Source: Dysidea avara (lineage: Eukaryota; Porifera; Demospongiae; Dictyoceratida; Dysideidae). From it: DNA of 64,000 nt. Where the stretch lies: assembly GCF_963678975.1 (NCBI RefSeq), contig NC_089274.1:5568001-5632000 (forward strand), read 5' to 3'. How positions within the stretch are numbered: the first letter of the stretch is position 1; every line of letters starts with the position of its first letter. The notes under the pieces were generated by a model, which worked only from the letters and a program-made list of their open reading frames with translations, made no database searches and was not told where the DNA came from. Below are positions 8,641 to 17,785 of the stretch, piece after piece. The position numbers and the translations under genes are program-made.

Positions 8641-10984
8641 TGGTGATTTCTTTGCAGCTGAACTCTCCACATGATGGTTTCTTTGTAGCTGAACTCTCTA
8701 CAAGGCAATTTCTTCTAGCTGATCTCTCTAAGGGAGATTTGTTTGTAGCTGAACTCTCTACAAGGTAACTTCTTCTAGCTGATCTCTCTACAGGGTGATT
8801 TGTTTGTAGCTGAATTCTGTACAGGCGATGTGTTTGCAGCTGAGCTCTTTACGAAATGGTTTCTTTGTAGCTGAACTCTCTACAAAGTAACTTCTTCTAA
8901 CTGATCTTTCTACAGCGTGATTTGTTTGTAGCTGAACTATCTACAAGGTAATTTCTTCTAGCTGATCTCTCTACAGGGTGATTTGTTTGTAGCTGAATTC
9001 TGTACAGGTGATTTGTTTGCAGCTGAGCTCTTTACAAAATGGTTTCTTTGTAGCTGAACTCTCTAAAAGGTAACTTCTTCTAACTGATCTTTCTACAGGG
9101 TGATTTGTTTGTAGCTGAACTATCTACAAGGTAATATCTTCTAGCTGATCTCTCTACAGGGTGATTTGTTTGTAGCTGAATTCCGTACAGGTGATTTGTT
9201 TGCAGCTGAGCTCTTTACAGAATGGTTTCTTTGTAGCTGAACTCTCTACAAGGTAATTTCTTCTAGCTGATCTCTCTACAGGGAGATTTGTTTGTAGCTG
9301 AACTATCTACAAGGTAATTTCTTCTAGCTGATCTCTCTACAGGGTGATTTGTTTGTAGCTGAATTCTGTACAGGTGATTTGTTTGCAGCTGAGCTCTTTA
9401 CAGAATGGTTTCTTTGTAGCTGAACTTTCTACAAGGTAACTTTTCTAGCTGATGTCTCTACAAGGTGGCTAGTTTGTAGCTGAACTCTCTACATGGTGGT
9501 TTCTTTGTAACTGAACTTTCTACAAGTTGACTTCTTCTAGCTGATCTTTCTATAAGGTGATTTGTTTGTAGCTTCAGTCTCTACAAGGTAACTTCTTCTA
9601 GCTGATCTCTCTACAGGGAGATTTGTTTGTAACTGAACTCTCTACAGGTGATTTGTTTGAAGCTGAACTTTCTAAATGATGGTTTCTTTGTAGCTGAACT
9701 CTCTACAAGTTAACTTCTTCTACAGTAGCTGATCTCTCTACAGGGTGATTTGTTTGTAGATGAAATCTGTACAGGTGATTTGTTTGCAGCTGAGCTCTTT
9801 ACAGAATGGTTTCTTTGTAGCTGAACTCTCTGAAAGGTAACTTCTTCTAACTGATCTTTCTATAGGGCAATTTGTTTTTGGCAGAATTTTCTACAGGGTG
9901 ATTTCTTTGCAGCTGAACTCTCTACATGGTGGTTTCTTTGTAGCTGAACTCTCTACAAGGTAACTTCTTCTAGCTGATCTCTCTACAGGGTGATTTGTTT
10001 GTAGCTGAACGATCTACAAGGTAACTTCTTCTAGCTGATCTCTCTACAGGGAGATTTGTTTGTAGCTGAACTCTCTACAGGTGATTTGTTTAAAGCTGAA
10101 CTCTCTAAATGATGGTTTCTTTGTAGCTGAACTCTCTACAAGTTAACTTCTTCTACAGTAGCTGATCTCTCTACATGGTGATTTGTTTGTAGCTGAATTC
10201 TGTATAGGTGATTTGTTTGCAGCTGAGCTCTTTAAATAATGGTTTCTTTGTAGCTGAACTCTCTCAAGGTAACTTCTTCTAGCTGATGTCTTTACAGGGT
10301 CACTAGTTTGTAGCTGAATTCTCTACATGGTGGTTTCTTTGTAACTGAACTCTCTACAAGGTTTTAAAGAATGGTTTCTTTGTAGCTGAACTCTCTACAA
10401 GGTACCTTCTTCTAGCTGATGTCTCTACAAGGTCACTAGTTTGTAGCTGAGCTCTCTACATGGTGGTTTTTTGTAACTGAACTCTCTACAAGGTGACCTC
10501 TTCTAGCTGATCTTTCTACAGTGTGATTTGTTTGAAACCGAACTCTCTACAAGGTAACTTCTTCTAGCTGATCTCTCTACAGGGAGATTTGTTTGTAGCT
10601 GAACTCTCTACATGATGGTTTCTTTGTAGCTGAACTCTCTACAAGATAACTTCTTCTAGCTAATCTCTCTACAGGGAGATTTGTTTGTAGCTGAACTCTC
10701 TACATGATGGTTTCTTTGTAGCTGAACTCTTTGCAAGGTAACTTCTTCTATTGATCTCTCCACAGGGCGATTTGTTTGTAGCTGAACTCTCTACATGGTG
10801 GTTTCTTTGTAGCTGAACTCTACAAGGTGATTTTTTCTAGCTGAACTATCTCTTTCCATAGTTGCATGAACTCCCTACAAGGTAACTTCTTCTAGCTGAT
10901 CTCTCTACAGGGTGACTTGTGTGTAGCTGATCTCTATACAGATTTCTTATTTCTAGCTGATCTCTTGAATTCTCTTCAGGGTGA
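8641..10984 (+). repeat. Tandem array, about 2.3 kb, units of roughly 30 bp
   Basis: Alternating variants of one unit, such as GTGATTTGTTTGTAGCTGAA followed by CTCTCTACA and AACTTCTTCTAGCTGATCTC followed by TCTACA. Most units contain TGTAG (or CTAG) and CTACA separated by about 9 bases, so each can form a small hairpin. Higher-order groups of several units repeat (for example around 8760-9350). A homologous but differently organised array is at 40751-44700. The units follow one another directly with no unique spacers. Confidence 0.92.
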
Positions 10985-11811
10985 CTGCTCTATTAGGATG
11001 ACTGCTCTATTAGAGTATCTCGATCTCGCACTTGCTGCACCAAGTTGGATTTCGTGTTATAACTCCGTGGCTTTAAGTCTGATTCTTCTACACCATTGAT
11101 GAGCCTTTCTAAGATGATTACTCCATCTGTACAACGATTTTCAAAGCATTACCCTAAGCGGTTTATCTGGTAGGCGTGGCAAGCAGTCGTTTTTTTATTA
11201 GCTAATCTCGATTGCGTAATTGTTACACACTGTTGGTTTTTTCGTTGTATCTTCCTGGTTTTTAGCTCGATTTCTTTCAAACCACAAAAGGTTTGAGGTT
11301 CAATAGTTAGCCTATTCACTCACCGATTTTCAGCTTCTTCCCATACGCGGTTTACCCTGTAGGCGTGACAACATATTGGTGTTATTTTTCGTTAATAATC
11401 GCTCATAACTCTTTGCCTGTTTATCGTATTCCAGCCAAAGTTGGTACCGAGATGCGCCTTTATATCCCCCTTCTGTGTGCCAAATTTCAAGGCAATCGGA
11501 TAACGCGTTCGCGTTTTATAGCAGTTTTTGTAAGTGTGCGACAAGAAAAAGAAGAAAAAAAAAAACCAAGAAACTGAGCCACTTTTTGAAGTCGCATATC
11601 TCGGGAACGCGCGAAGCGATTTCGCTCAAATTTGGAATGTGGAGTGCTGCAGTTGGAGGGAATGTCCACAGCAAAAATCGTCTTGTTTCATCAAGGAAGC
11701 ACAGAGCTACGGAGGTGCGAAAATTGCGTTTTCTTTCTTCCTGTCAATATACTCACGGGTGTTACGCGCCGGCTTCTTGGGCCGCACGACACACTACCGT
11801 GTGTCTTGATC
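10985..11811 (+). repeat. 3' module of composite copy 1 with terminal hairpin
   Basis: Begins at TGACTGCTCTATTAGAG, then holds family landmarks ATAACTCCGTGG, TTTCAAACCAC, GTAGGCGTGACAACA, AAATTTCAAGGCAATCGG and an A/G-rich stretch near 11545. It ends with the hairpin GACACAC-TACC-GTGTGTC at 11788-11805 followed by TTGAT. The same module is at 44701-45534 and 20270-20911; remnants lie at 34920-34976 and 57330-59194. Confidence 0.8.
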
Positions 11812-11838
11812 GAGATACTCTAATAGAGCAATCACTTA

Positions 11839-13437
11839 CAGGGGCAGATCCAGGAGCGAGCTGGCAAGGGGAGAGGCACAAGCTATGACTTAATGCATCA
11901 CCGAACTTCGATTACTTTTGATGATCACTTTAAATTTAATTGTAACAACACAAGATCTCATTCTAGGACACTTATGACTAAATCATCGGTGATTAGGCCA
12001 CTCCAAATAAATTCTCTGTTTCCCGTCCTGGACTCAGGCATATTTGCATGCGGGCGGGCGGTCCATTTCCATTATTTCATTATAAGATTGGCTAGCTTTT
12101 CAAGCCATTATTTGCCTGGCACTGCCAAAAAGGCTGCATAAAAGCATGCTTAAGCTTGTTCCTTCCTTTGTAAGTTGCAAAAATAACACAAACCTGAAGT
12201 TTGTGCTGACTTAATAGCACTGCTAACACGTGAGCTGACACTGTTTCAAGATAGCTTTTACTGAGCCTATCAGTATGCAAGAATAACCGGAAAATAATGA
12301 AAGAATACGGAATAATGGAATATTTAGAGCTGGCAGTAGAGTCTAACCAGATGCGGGCGGTGGACGGGAAACAGAGAATTTATTTGGAGTGGCCTTAATG
12401 CATATCGTTACTCTTTTTTTGTACATATAATTTTCTTGCGGAATAAATTACCAGCTTCTGTATGTGTTGTAAATTCACGTAAGGTTTTTCGTTCTGCTGT
12501 ACTTAATCATTTGCATGTATATAAGGCCAATGAAACTTGATTACCAGTTTCTTGCTCAGATTTTTGAAAATTTGATGTGGGCGGCGATTATTATTCATTA
12601 TTTTCCAGAAAGCACAACACACATCCCAAACATGAAGATTTCTGCCCAAAAAAGTGAGTCTACATTGATTACTCCTGCATTAAATAGCTAAAATACGTTA
12701 CTAATCCGTATAACAAGTGATTTTTCCATTAGAGTATAGCTCATTGCTCCATTAGAGTAAAAGTGACTGCTCTATTAGAGTATTTCAATCTGGAATACCA
12801 ATAATGAAATTCCATGCGGGTGTATCAAAAGCATGCGGGCGATGACGCGAAACTGCTAATCAAATTTCATTGGCCTAACTTCTTGTTTGTTTTTTGTTTT
12901 TTGCGTTATGTAAATATTTTTGTAGTTTGTGTTGTGATGTTATTGTTTGTTTGGGGGTGTTCTTATAGGTTCTTTAGCCTTTTACTCTCCCCTGTGAATT
13001 TCACAAATTAATAAAAATCTAATCAAAATCAACAAGATAGTAGTTGGGGGAGCTAGATAATCTTGTTTTTAAAACAGTTGCTGCATTTTTGAAGCAGCAA
13101 ATAATCATTTCTTAGTAGTGTCTCGCTGTTGTGGCCTTTGCAGATGGTTGTGAAGTATTTAAAAGGCTCAGAATGTCGTAAACAACATCAGCACGATAAT
13201 TATTTTTAGAGGCGCTTAGTACGCACGAAGGTGTTGCGTGACAATTTCACTGCTAGTTAACATGAATCTGTAATAAATGCAAGTAAAATATGTATATTTT
13301 CATGAGTTTTATAAATTGATCTTAGCCTGACATAAAGTTTAGTATTTTAATCAGAAGTATGGCTGCATGGCCTCCAGAAGGGAAGGGGGGGGGGGGGGGG
13401 CATTTGCCTCAAATGCCCCATCCTGGATCCTCCATTG
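11839..13437. mobile_element. CAGGGGCAGATCC MITE, 5-bp TSD ACTTA, enlarged by insertions
   Basis: The left end CAGGGGCAGATCCAGGAGC and the right end, read inward, CAATGGAGGATCCAGGATGG match the 456-bp copy at 51248-51703 (also through TAGAGGCGCTTA near 13208 and the G-run then CATTTGCC near 13401). ACTTA flanks both sides (11834-11838, 13438-13442). The extra length comes from a PIF-like MITE at 11996-12394 and other repeat sequence including CTCTATTAGAG motifs at 12730-12790. Confidence 0.75.
11996..12394. mobile_element. PIF/Harbinger-like MITE with TTA target duplication
   Basis: GGCCACTCCAAATAAATTCT at the left and its reverse complement at the right give near-perfect terminal repeats of about 35 bp. 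TTA flanks both sides (11993-11995, 12395-12397). A 3-bp TTA duplication and GG-rich ends fit PIF/Harbinger. No transposase inside. It is the intact relative of the MITE split at 3445/13816. Confidence 0.85.
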
Positions 13438-13607
13438 ACTTACTCCAATACAGCAGTCAGGAAATGCAGATATACTCTAATAAAACAGTCAGCTCTCAAG
13501 CATAATCTTGATTTTTAGAACATAATTTTGAGTATAATAAGCTGGATTTTTGAGCACTGCTCAATAGCATAATAGGCAATTTTCAAAGCATAATTGGCTC
13601 AAGTCTA

Positions 13608-13816
13608 TAACTAGTTTTGCATTCAGAAAGCCCATTTAGCTAGCTTTTCACTGTTCAGGTTCTTAGTTTAAATATTTCTACTGTATTCTTACCAGTAAGT
13701 TAGTTATGAATTTTGAAGAGGGAAATATCTGTAATGAATAATGGATAATGAACCGCCCACCCACGTGTATTTTTGAGGTCAATGAAATGGGAAACAAGCA
13801 ATTTCTTGGAGTGTCC
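13608..13816. mobile_element. Right half of the split PIF-like MITE
   Basis: Resumes after the TAACTAGT duplication at 13608-13615 and ends AGCAATTTCTTGGAGTGTCC at 13816, matching the inverted left end at 3445. The flanking triplet is TAA rather than TTA, so the duplication has decayed or the boundary is off by a base. Confidence 0.55.
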
Positions 13817-13855
13817 TAAGTGTAAATATTTCTTACTATTACTATGAGTGGAGTT

Positions 13856-14389
13856 CAGTGCTGGGGCAATTACTTTTAAAAGTAACTCGTTACATAATTA
13901 TTACATATTACTTGCAACTGAACTATTTAGTTACAGTTACATATTACCCATATAATAAAGTAACTATAAAAATAAATATATATTAGATACTATATTATGT
14001 TGTGTCCACAGCCTTAAGCTGTTATGTGTGAAACTATCACCTTATCACGCGACATGACTGCGTTGTTGGACAACGCGCAAATCTTAATTATAAGAAAGAA
14101 GCTGGTGAATAAGACTCAATAAGTTTCATTCAGTAGGCTTCATCACTTCATTGTGACTAGGTGTTACTCAGTGGGTTACTAATGAGATTAGTAACTTCGC
14201 TACTTGTAGTAATGATATTACATAATAGTAGACTTGTTCATACTTAGGTAATGCATTACATTTGTAAGTATAGTGACTTGAGTTATATTACCTGTTTTCA
14301 TAGTGTATATCGTTATGTTACTTTTTTACCACAAAAGTAATAATTATTATGTAATGTGTTACATAAGTAACGCATTACACCCAACACTG
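13856..14389. mobile_element. hAT MITE (CAGTGCTGGGG termini), 8-bp TSD
   Basis: Left CAGTGCTGGGGCAATTACTT; right end read inward CAGTGTTGGGTGTAATGCG. GTGGAGTT (13848-13855) and GTGGAATT (14390-14397) are an 8-bp duplication with one mismatch. The interior is dense in GTAAC/GTTAC steps and shares most of its length, in opposite orientation, with 49822-50343. No coding region. Confidence 0.88.
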
Positions 14390-14471
14390 GTGGAATTAGG
14401 AGTGATTTGAAGGATGTGATTGTAAGGGATGTCTACTTGATGATTGATAATTTTGTAAAACATTACTAGAG

Positions 14472-14708
14472 TTAGCTCATCTCTTCTTTTTCCCATTGTT
14501 TTCCAGTAAAGTTTGTGTAGCATGGTTGTAATGCTTGAATGTCTCGAATAATCTCCAAATACACATCTAGCGGCATTCGAGTCCTTTGTAACATCTCTAC
14601 TTGCTGTGTGCTAACTTTTATGTGAGAGGAACAAATCACTGCCGCATAGTCAAGAATAGGACTTATATATTCAGATAGCATTTGACACACATCAAAGTGC
14701 AATGGCAA
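14472..14708 (-). pseudogene. Fragment of a non-LTR retrotransposon RT C-terminal region
   Basis: The frame contains SEYISPILDYAAVICSSHIK then QQVEMLQRTR, matching the pattern Y.spiLdYa..vw........ie.lQrra seen just after the RT catalytic core in Jockey/CR1-type elements. It is short and uninterrupted but has no flanking RT motifs. Assignment rests on this one motif. Confidence 0.4.
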
Positions 14709-14806
14709 GATGCAGACTCCTCAGCTGCCAAATCTTTTATGCAGCATTATCCTGACTCCCAAGTAATGCTCTGTGGAGGGCATGTGGCCAGAGCTCATAC
14801 AAATGT

Positions 14807-15127
14807 TTGGGTGAGCTAGCTAAGCAAAAGAGCTTTTCTTCTGCTTTGCAAGGTATGTACAAAGAAAAGTTTCCTGATGTGGTTACAGTGAAGTGTCATT
14901 GTCCTAACTGGCATTTTAAACAGTGTGACTGTTTAACTAAGAGTTTCTTGTGTGGAGCCCATACCAACTTTTTCTACTGTCTTATACAAGCTGGGACAGA
15001 CCCCAGTGCCTTTGCTTTCCGTTTGCTGTTACTAGGCAAATACCATGCATGTGATGTTCACACATGTCAGTGCAACTTTCATGCTCTGATTGCAGTAGCT
15101 ATATATATGTATATACATATATGGTAG
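14807..15127 (+). pseudogene. Cys/His-rich remnant of a transposon-type protein
   Basis: The open frame holds VTVKCHCPNWHFKQCDCLTK, then a segment with FYCLIQAGTDPSAFAFRLL and a Cys/His tail (GKYHACDVHTCQCNFHAL). The CxC..CxC and GKYH..D.H..C.FH arrangement recalls repetitive uncharacterised proteins I associate with animal DNA transposons, but I cannot name the family from memory with certainty. There is no clear start or upstream exon, and flanks are decayed transposon sequence. Confidence 0.4.
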
Positions 15128-15980
15128 GTTTGTGCTTCTGAACAACACATGTATTTGTGGTACCTACTGGACTCCTGTAATGTAAAGTTATGTAGCTATA
15201 TATAGGTATTAGTACCATCATATGCTTGATTGAGTCTTGAGCCTGGTGAGAGCTGTATAGATTAATCTAATGTGGTTGAGTATATAATACATGTGGCCAC
15301 TGATGACTGTACACTTGAATCATCAGCAAGTTAGTAGCTAAATAATTATATACGATAGTTAGCTAGTTACACACTCCAGTCTTGTGATAATAAGCTAGGA
15401 ACTCTGGAACTAGAACATTAGCAATGACAATTCACACATTCACAAACATTTATTCTGGTGTGTATGCATGTTTAATGTGACTAATTATTAACATGCATCA
15501 TGTCATTCTTACATGGTGCTGTGAGTAGTTAACAAGTTCTCAGTCTTCGTGTCATTCTTATACCTAGTTAATTGTTTTATTAGGGTGAATGGTTTTGTAA
15601 TTAAGCATTTTCTCAAATAGGCACCTTAATACCCAATGACTACCCATTAAATTGCTCTTGTGCCATACTTAATCATACGATTTATTATATAGCTACATTT
15701 AGTATGACATGTCCATTGCTATAATTAGAGTGTGCAGTGTTGAATTATTTTTTGCAACAAATCCAATTATGTGCACCTCAAAGTACAAGTAGTAAGAGAT
15801 GTCAAAAGGGGTATACAAGAGTATGAGTAAGTGTACGTAACTAGACATTGTTACAACATTACAAGAGAAATAAAAACTTTACCATGTACGTACACAGACA
15901 CAAAAAACCTGGTTAACTATAGAGAGCTTGAAAATAAAACACAAACCAAGTGATATGTAAGATCAGAATCACATACATAT
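15128..15980. other. Intergenic, nothing recognised
   Basis: AT-rich, with short TATA-type runs near 15110-15200. No open frames, splice pairs or inverted repeats stand out. Confidence 0.4.
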
Positions 15981-16790
15981 GCCAAGAAATTTTGTAAGAA
16001 ACATTACAAGAAACAGTGTAATTGTTGAGCAGTAGCCAACGGGTTGAAATGTTTCTGGGGTTGAGTGGGCAACTTCACTGATGTGTACCTCCTCTCAATG
16101 ACTGGCATGTACACAAACCAACTTCATGTTCATCACACTCTGTATCTGTAGTACTAGTTTCACAGACAAGCACTTTAGTTTTCTTATTCAGAGGATACTT
16201 GCGGTGACTGATGTATTTGTGTTGTGTAGATCCACACTTACACTCACTAAGCTTGCTGATACTAGTCTTTCCCCTACTATGTGATGCTGAGTTTTCATCG
16301 TCGTCATCTTCAGTAGAATCATTATCATCAGAAGATCATCCATAAGTGTGCTGGATAACTTGGTTCCGACTCCAAAGTTTTCACTCTTCTTGTTCTTGGA
16401 CTCTAGCCTGTTTCCATTTTGTTCTTTTTTTCTTAGCCTGATCAGTCTGTTTCTTCTCAAGATTCCTATAACAAACTTCATTTGCTTTCCTTAGTGCCTC
16501 AGCCATACCATCAAACTGGGGAAGTTTCAAGCTAGCAAACAGGTCTAAAAGCCAATAAGAAAGCCTTTGTCAAGTATTTCATATTCAGTAATCCTAGGTT
16601 TGTACTGACCATGTAATGGATGCTTTACAAGTACTTGTCCTTAGACCTAAACCTTGTCAGTGCATCATGCGAAGCCTCAGGGTAGTCGGTGTGAATAATC
16701 TGCGATGCCTTAGCAGCTCTGTTGCTACACTCTATTTCAAATGCAAGGGAAGAAATGGACAGGTTAATGGATTCTTTGCTTTATAATCTT
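15981..16790 (-). pseudogene. Decayed transposon-like gene with a zinc-knuckle-like motif
   Basis: Reading the minus strand and switching frame at disruptions gives successive coding-like blocks: SNRAAKASQIIHTDYPEASH, then ASLKLPQFDGMAEALRKANE, a Lys-rich linker, then LSECKCGSTQHKYISHRKYP. The CxCGSTxH....HRxxP part resembles Zn-binding motifs in animal transposon proteins. At least two frameshifts and several stops separate the blocks, so it is dead. It may be a partner of the Cys-rich remnant at 14807-15127, which is on the opposite strand. Confidence 0.4.
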
Positions 16791-17019
16791 CGCCCCAACA
16801 CAACACATTGTCATCTTCACAGCTATCATTGTGTAAGAGGAGTGTCAAGAGAGTGTCGGTTAGTTGTTAGTTGATGGTGAGTGGTGTCCCAAATTGTAAT
16901 CTGAATTAAGTAGACCAGAGTCAAATATACTCCCACAATGCTTTCAGGAATTTCCCTAAATTATTACCTATTGTGCTCTTCAGTGTCCCCCAATACAATT
17001 GCATTATGCTCCAAGGTTT

Positions 17020-17322
17020 GCAACATTTCTTACCATAATCTTGGAACATTTTAATCAGTGAATGCTCTATTAGAATATTTCACTACAAAGTGACTGTTCT
17101 ATTAAAGAGTATCGATCTAAGGACCTACACACAATGCATTTGAGTGCTCTATTGTGGTTTGCATTTCTCACTGACTGCTCTATTAGGGAATATCAATCTA
17201 TTTTCAAGGAATTAAGCTCCATAGTTTGAAATATCCACCTAATATGCTAACATTATACTGGCATAGCACTTTAGCTATTATGCATTTTATTATGCTGGCA
17301 TATTTGACGCAGGCCTAGAGTT
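17020..17322. repeat. Degenerate hAT-like repeat with CTCTATTAG motifs
   Basis: The right end, read inward, is TAGGCCTGCGTCAAATATGC, the terminus of the 3570-13607 and 30008-30459 family. The interior carries three versions of TGACTGCTCTATTAGAG (17060-17185) and several ATTATGC blocks. The left end is not resolved. Confidence 0.5.
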
Positions 17323-17556
17323 AAGCATTCAGTCCTAAAGAAATGTGGTTATAGGGTGAAACTTGATACTTTGAGGACAATGTGAAAGATGATTCTAAAA
17401 GTATGCATGTAGTCTAATTAATGCTTTCATGCATTTCTAGGGTTAAGGTGTTAGTATGTGCTATATTTGTTAAACTCTCTATATGCAAAGGTACATGTTT
17501 ATGTACACATTATTATGTACTGTAGTTACATGATGATTATAACTATTCCATCTGAT

Positions 17557-17785
17557 CTATACAGTGTCTTCTTTTACGCTGTTCACATTTTCAAAACTAG
17601 AACCTCCTTTCTCAACTGTTTGGCTATTGGATGGATGCGTTTCACAGTAAGGAGGACAACCTGCTACTTCAACGTATCGATTTGGATCATAGTCAGGTAT
17701 CATATTGCTAATTTCTGAAGATAGTGTGTTAAATGATGGTCTTTGTTCAGGATCTGCATACCAACATCTCTCTACCAGTGCATAC
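17557..17785 (-). CDS. RTK exon 26: end of kinase domain and C-terminal tail
   Basis: The acceptor GATACAG leads to YALVERCWYADPEQRPSF (kinase subdomain XI, with the conserved Arg) and then a tail of about 50 residues with DYDPNRYVEV, a possible SH2-docking tyrosine. It ends in EDTV before TAG at 17557-17559. The last three residues (D-T-V) fit a class III PDZ ligand pattern, which is only suggestive. An intron of about 5.1 kb full of repeats separates it from exon 25. Confidence 0.92.

Larger units (their letters stand above)
8051..11811 (+). mobile_element. Composite repeat element, copy 1 (foldback head, tandem array, 3' module)
   Basis: Order of parts: palindrome 8051-8372, spacer to 8640, tandem array 8641-10984, 3' module 10985-11811 ending in a 7-bp hairpin. 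The same order recurs at 40219-45534 and, without the array, at 19322-20911. No protein-coding gene is seen. Helitron-like elements carrying satellites also end in a hairpin, but the expected CTRR 3' end is not present, so the class is open. Confidence 0.65.
3570..13607. mobile_element. hAT-like element (TAGGCTTGCG termini) enlarged to 10 kb by nested insertions
   Basis: The left end TAGGCTTGCGCCAATTATGC and the right end, read inward, TAGACTTGAGCCAATTATGC are terminal inverted repeats. The 8 bp immediately outside are identical, TAACTAGT at 3562-3569 and 13608-13615, the hallmark of hAT insertion. The 452-bp element at 30008-30459 has the same termini and sub-terminal ATTATGC blocks. No transposase was found. 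Inside lie a 5-bp-TSD MITE, two copies of a split-ORF locus, a second hAT element with an RT fragment, the composite element 8051-11811, and a MITE with a PIF insertion. That nesting explains most of its length. Confidence 0.75.

Noticed and set aside
8641..10984. Regular repeats that might suggest a CRISPR array
   Set aside because: Units are contiguous variants of one another with no unique spacers, and the genome is plainly animal.
11788..11805. Terminal hairpin as proof of a Helitron
   Set aside because: The hairpin is real, but the expected CTRR 3' end and TC 5' end were not found and no Rep/helicase is present, so the class was left open.
11365..11888. Several ORFs of 60-137 codons
   Set aside because: They fall in the 3' module of the composite element, and the corresponding frames are broken in the copies at 20270-20911 and 44701-45534.
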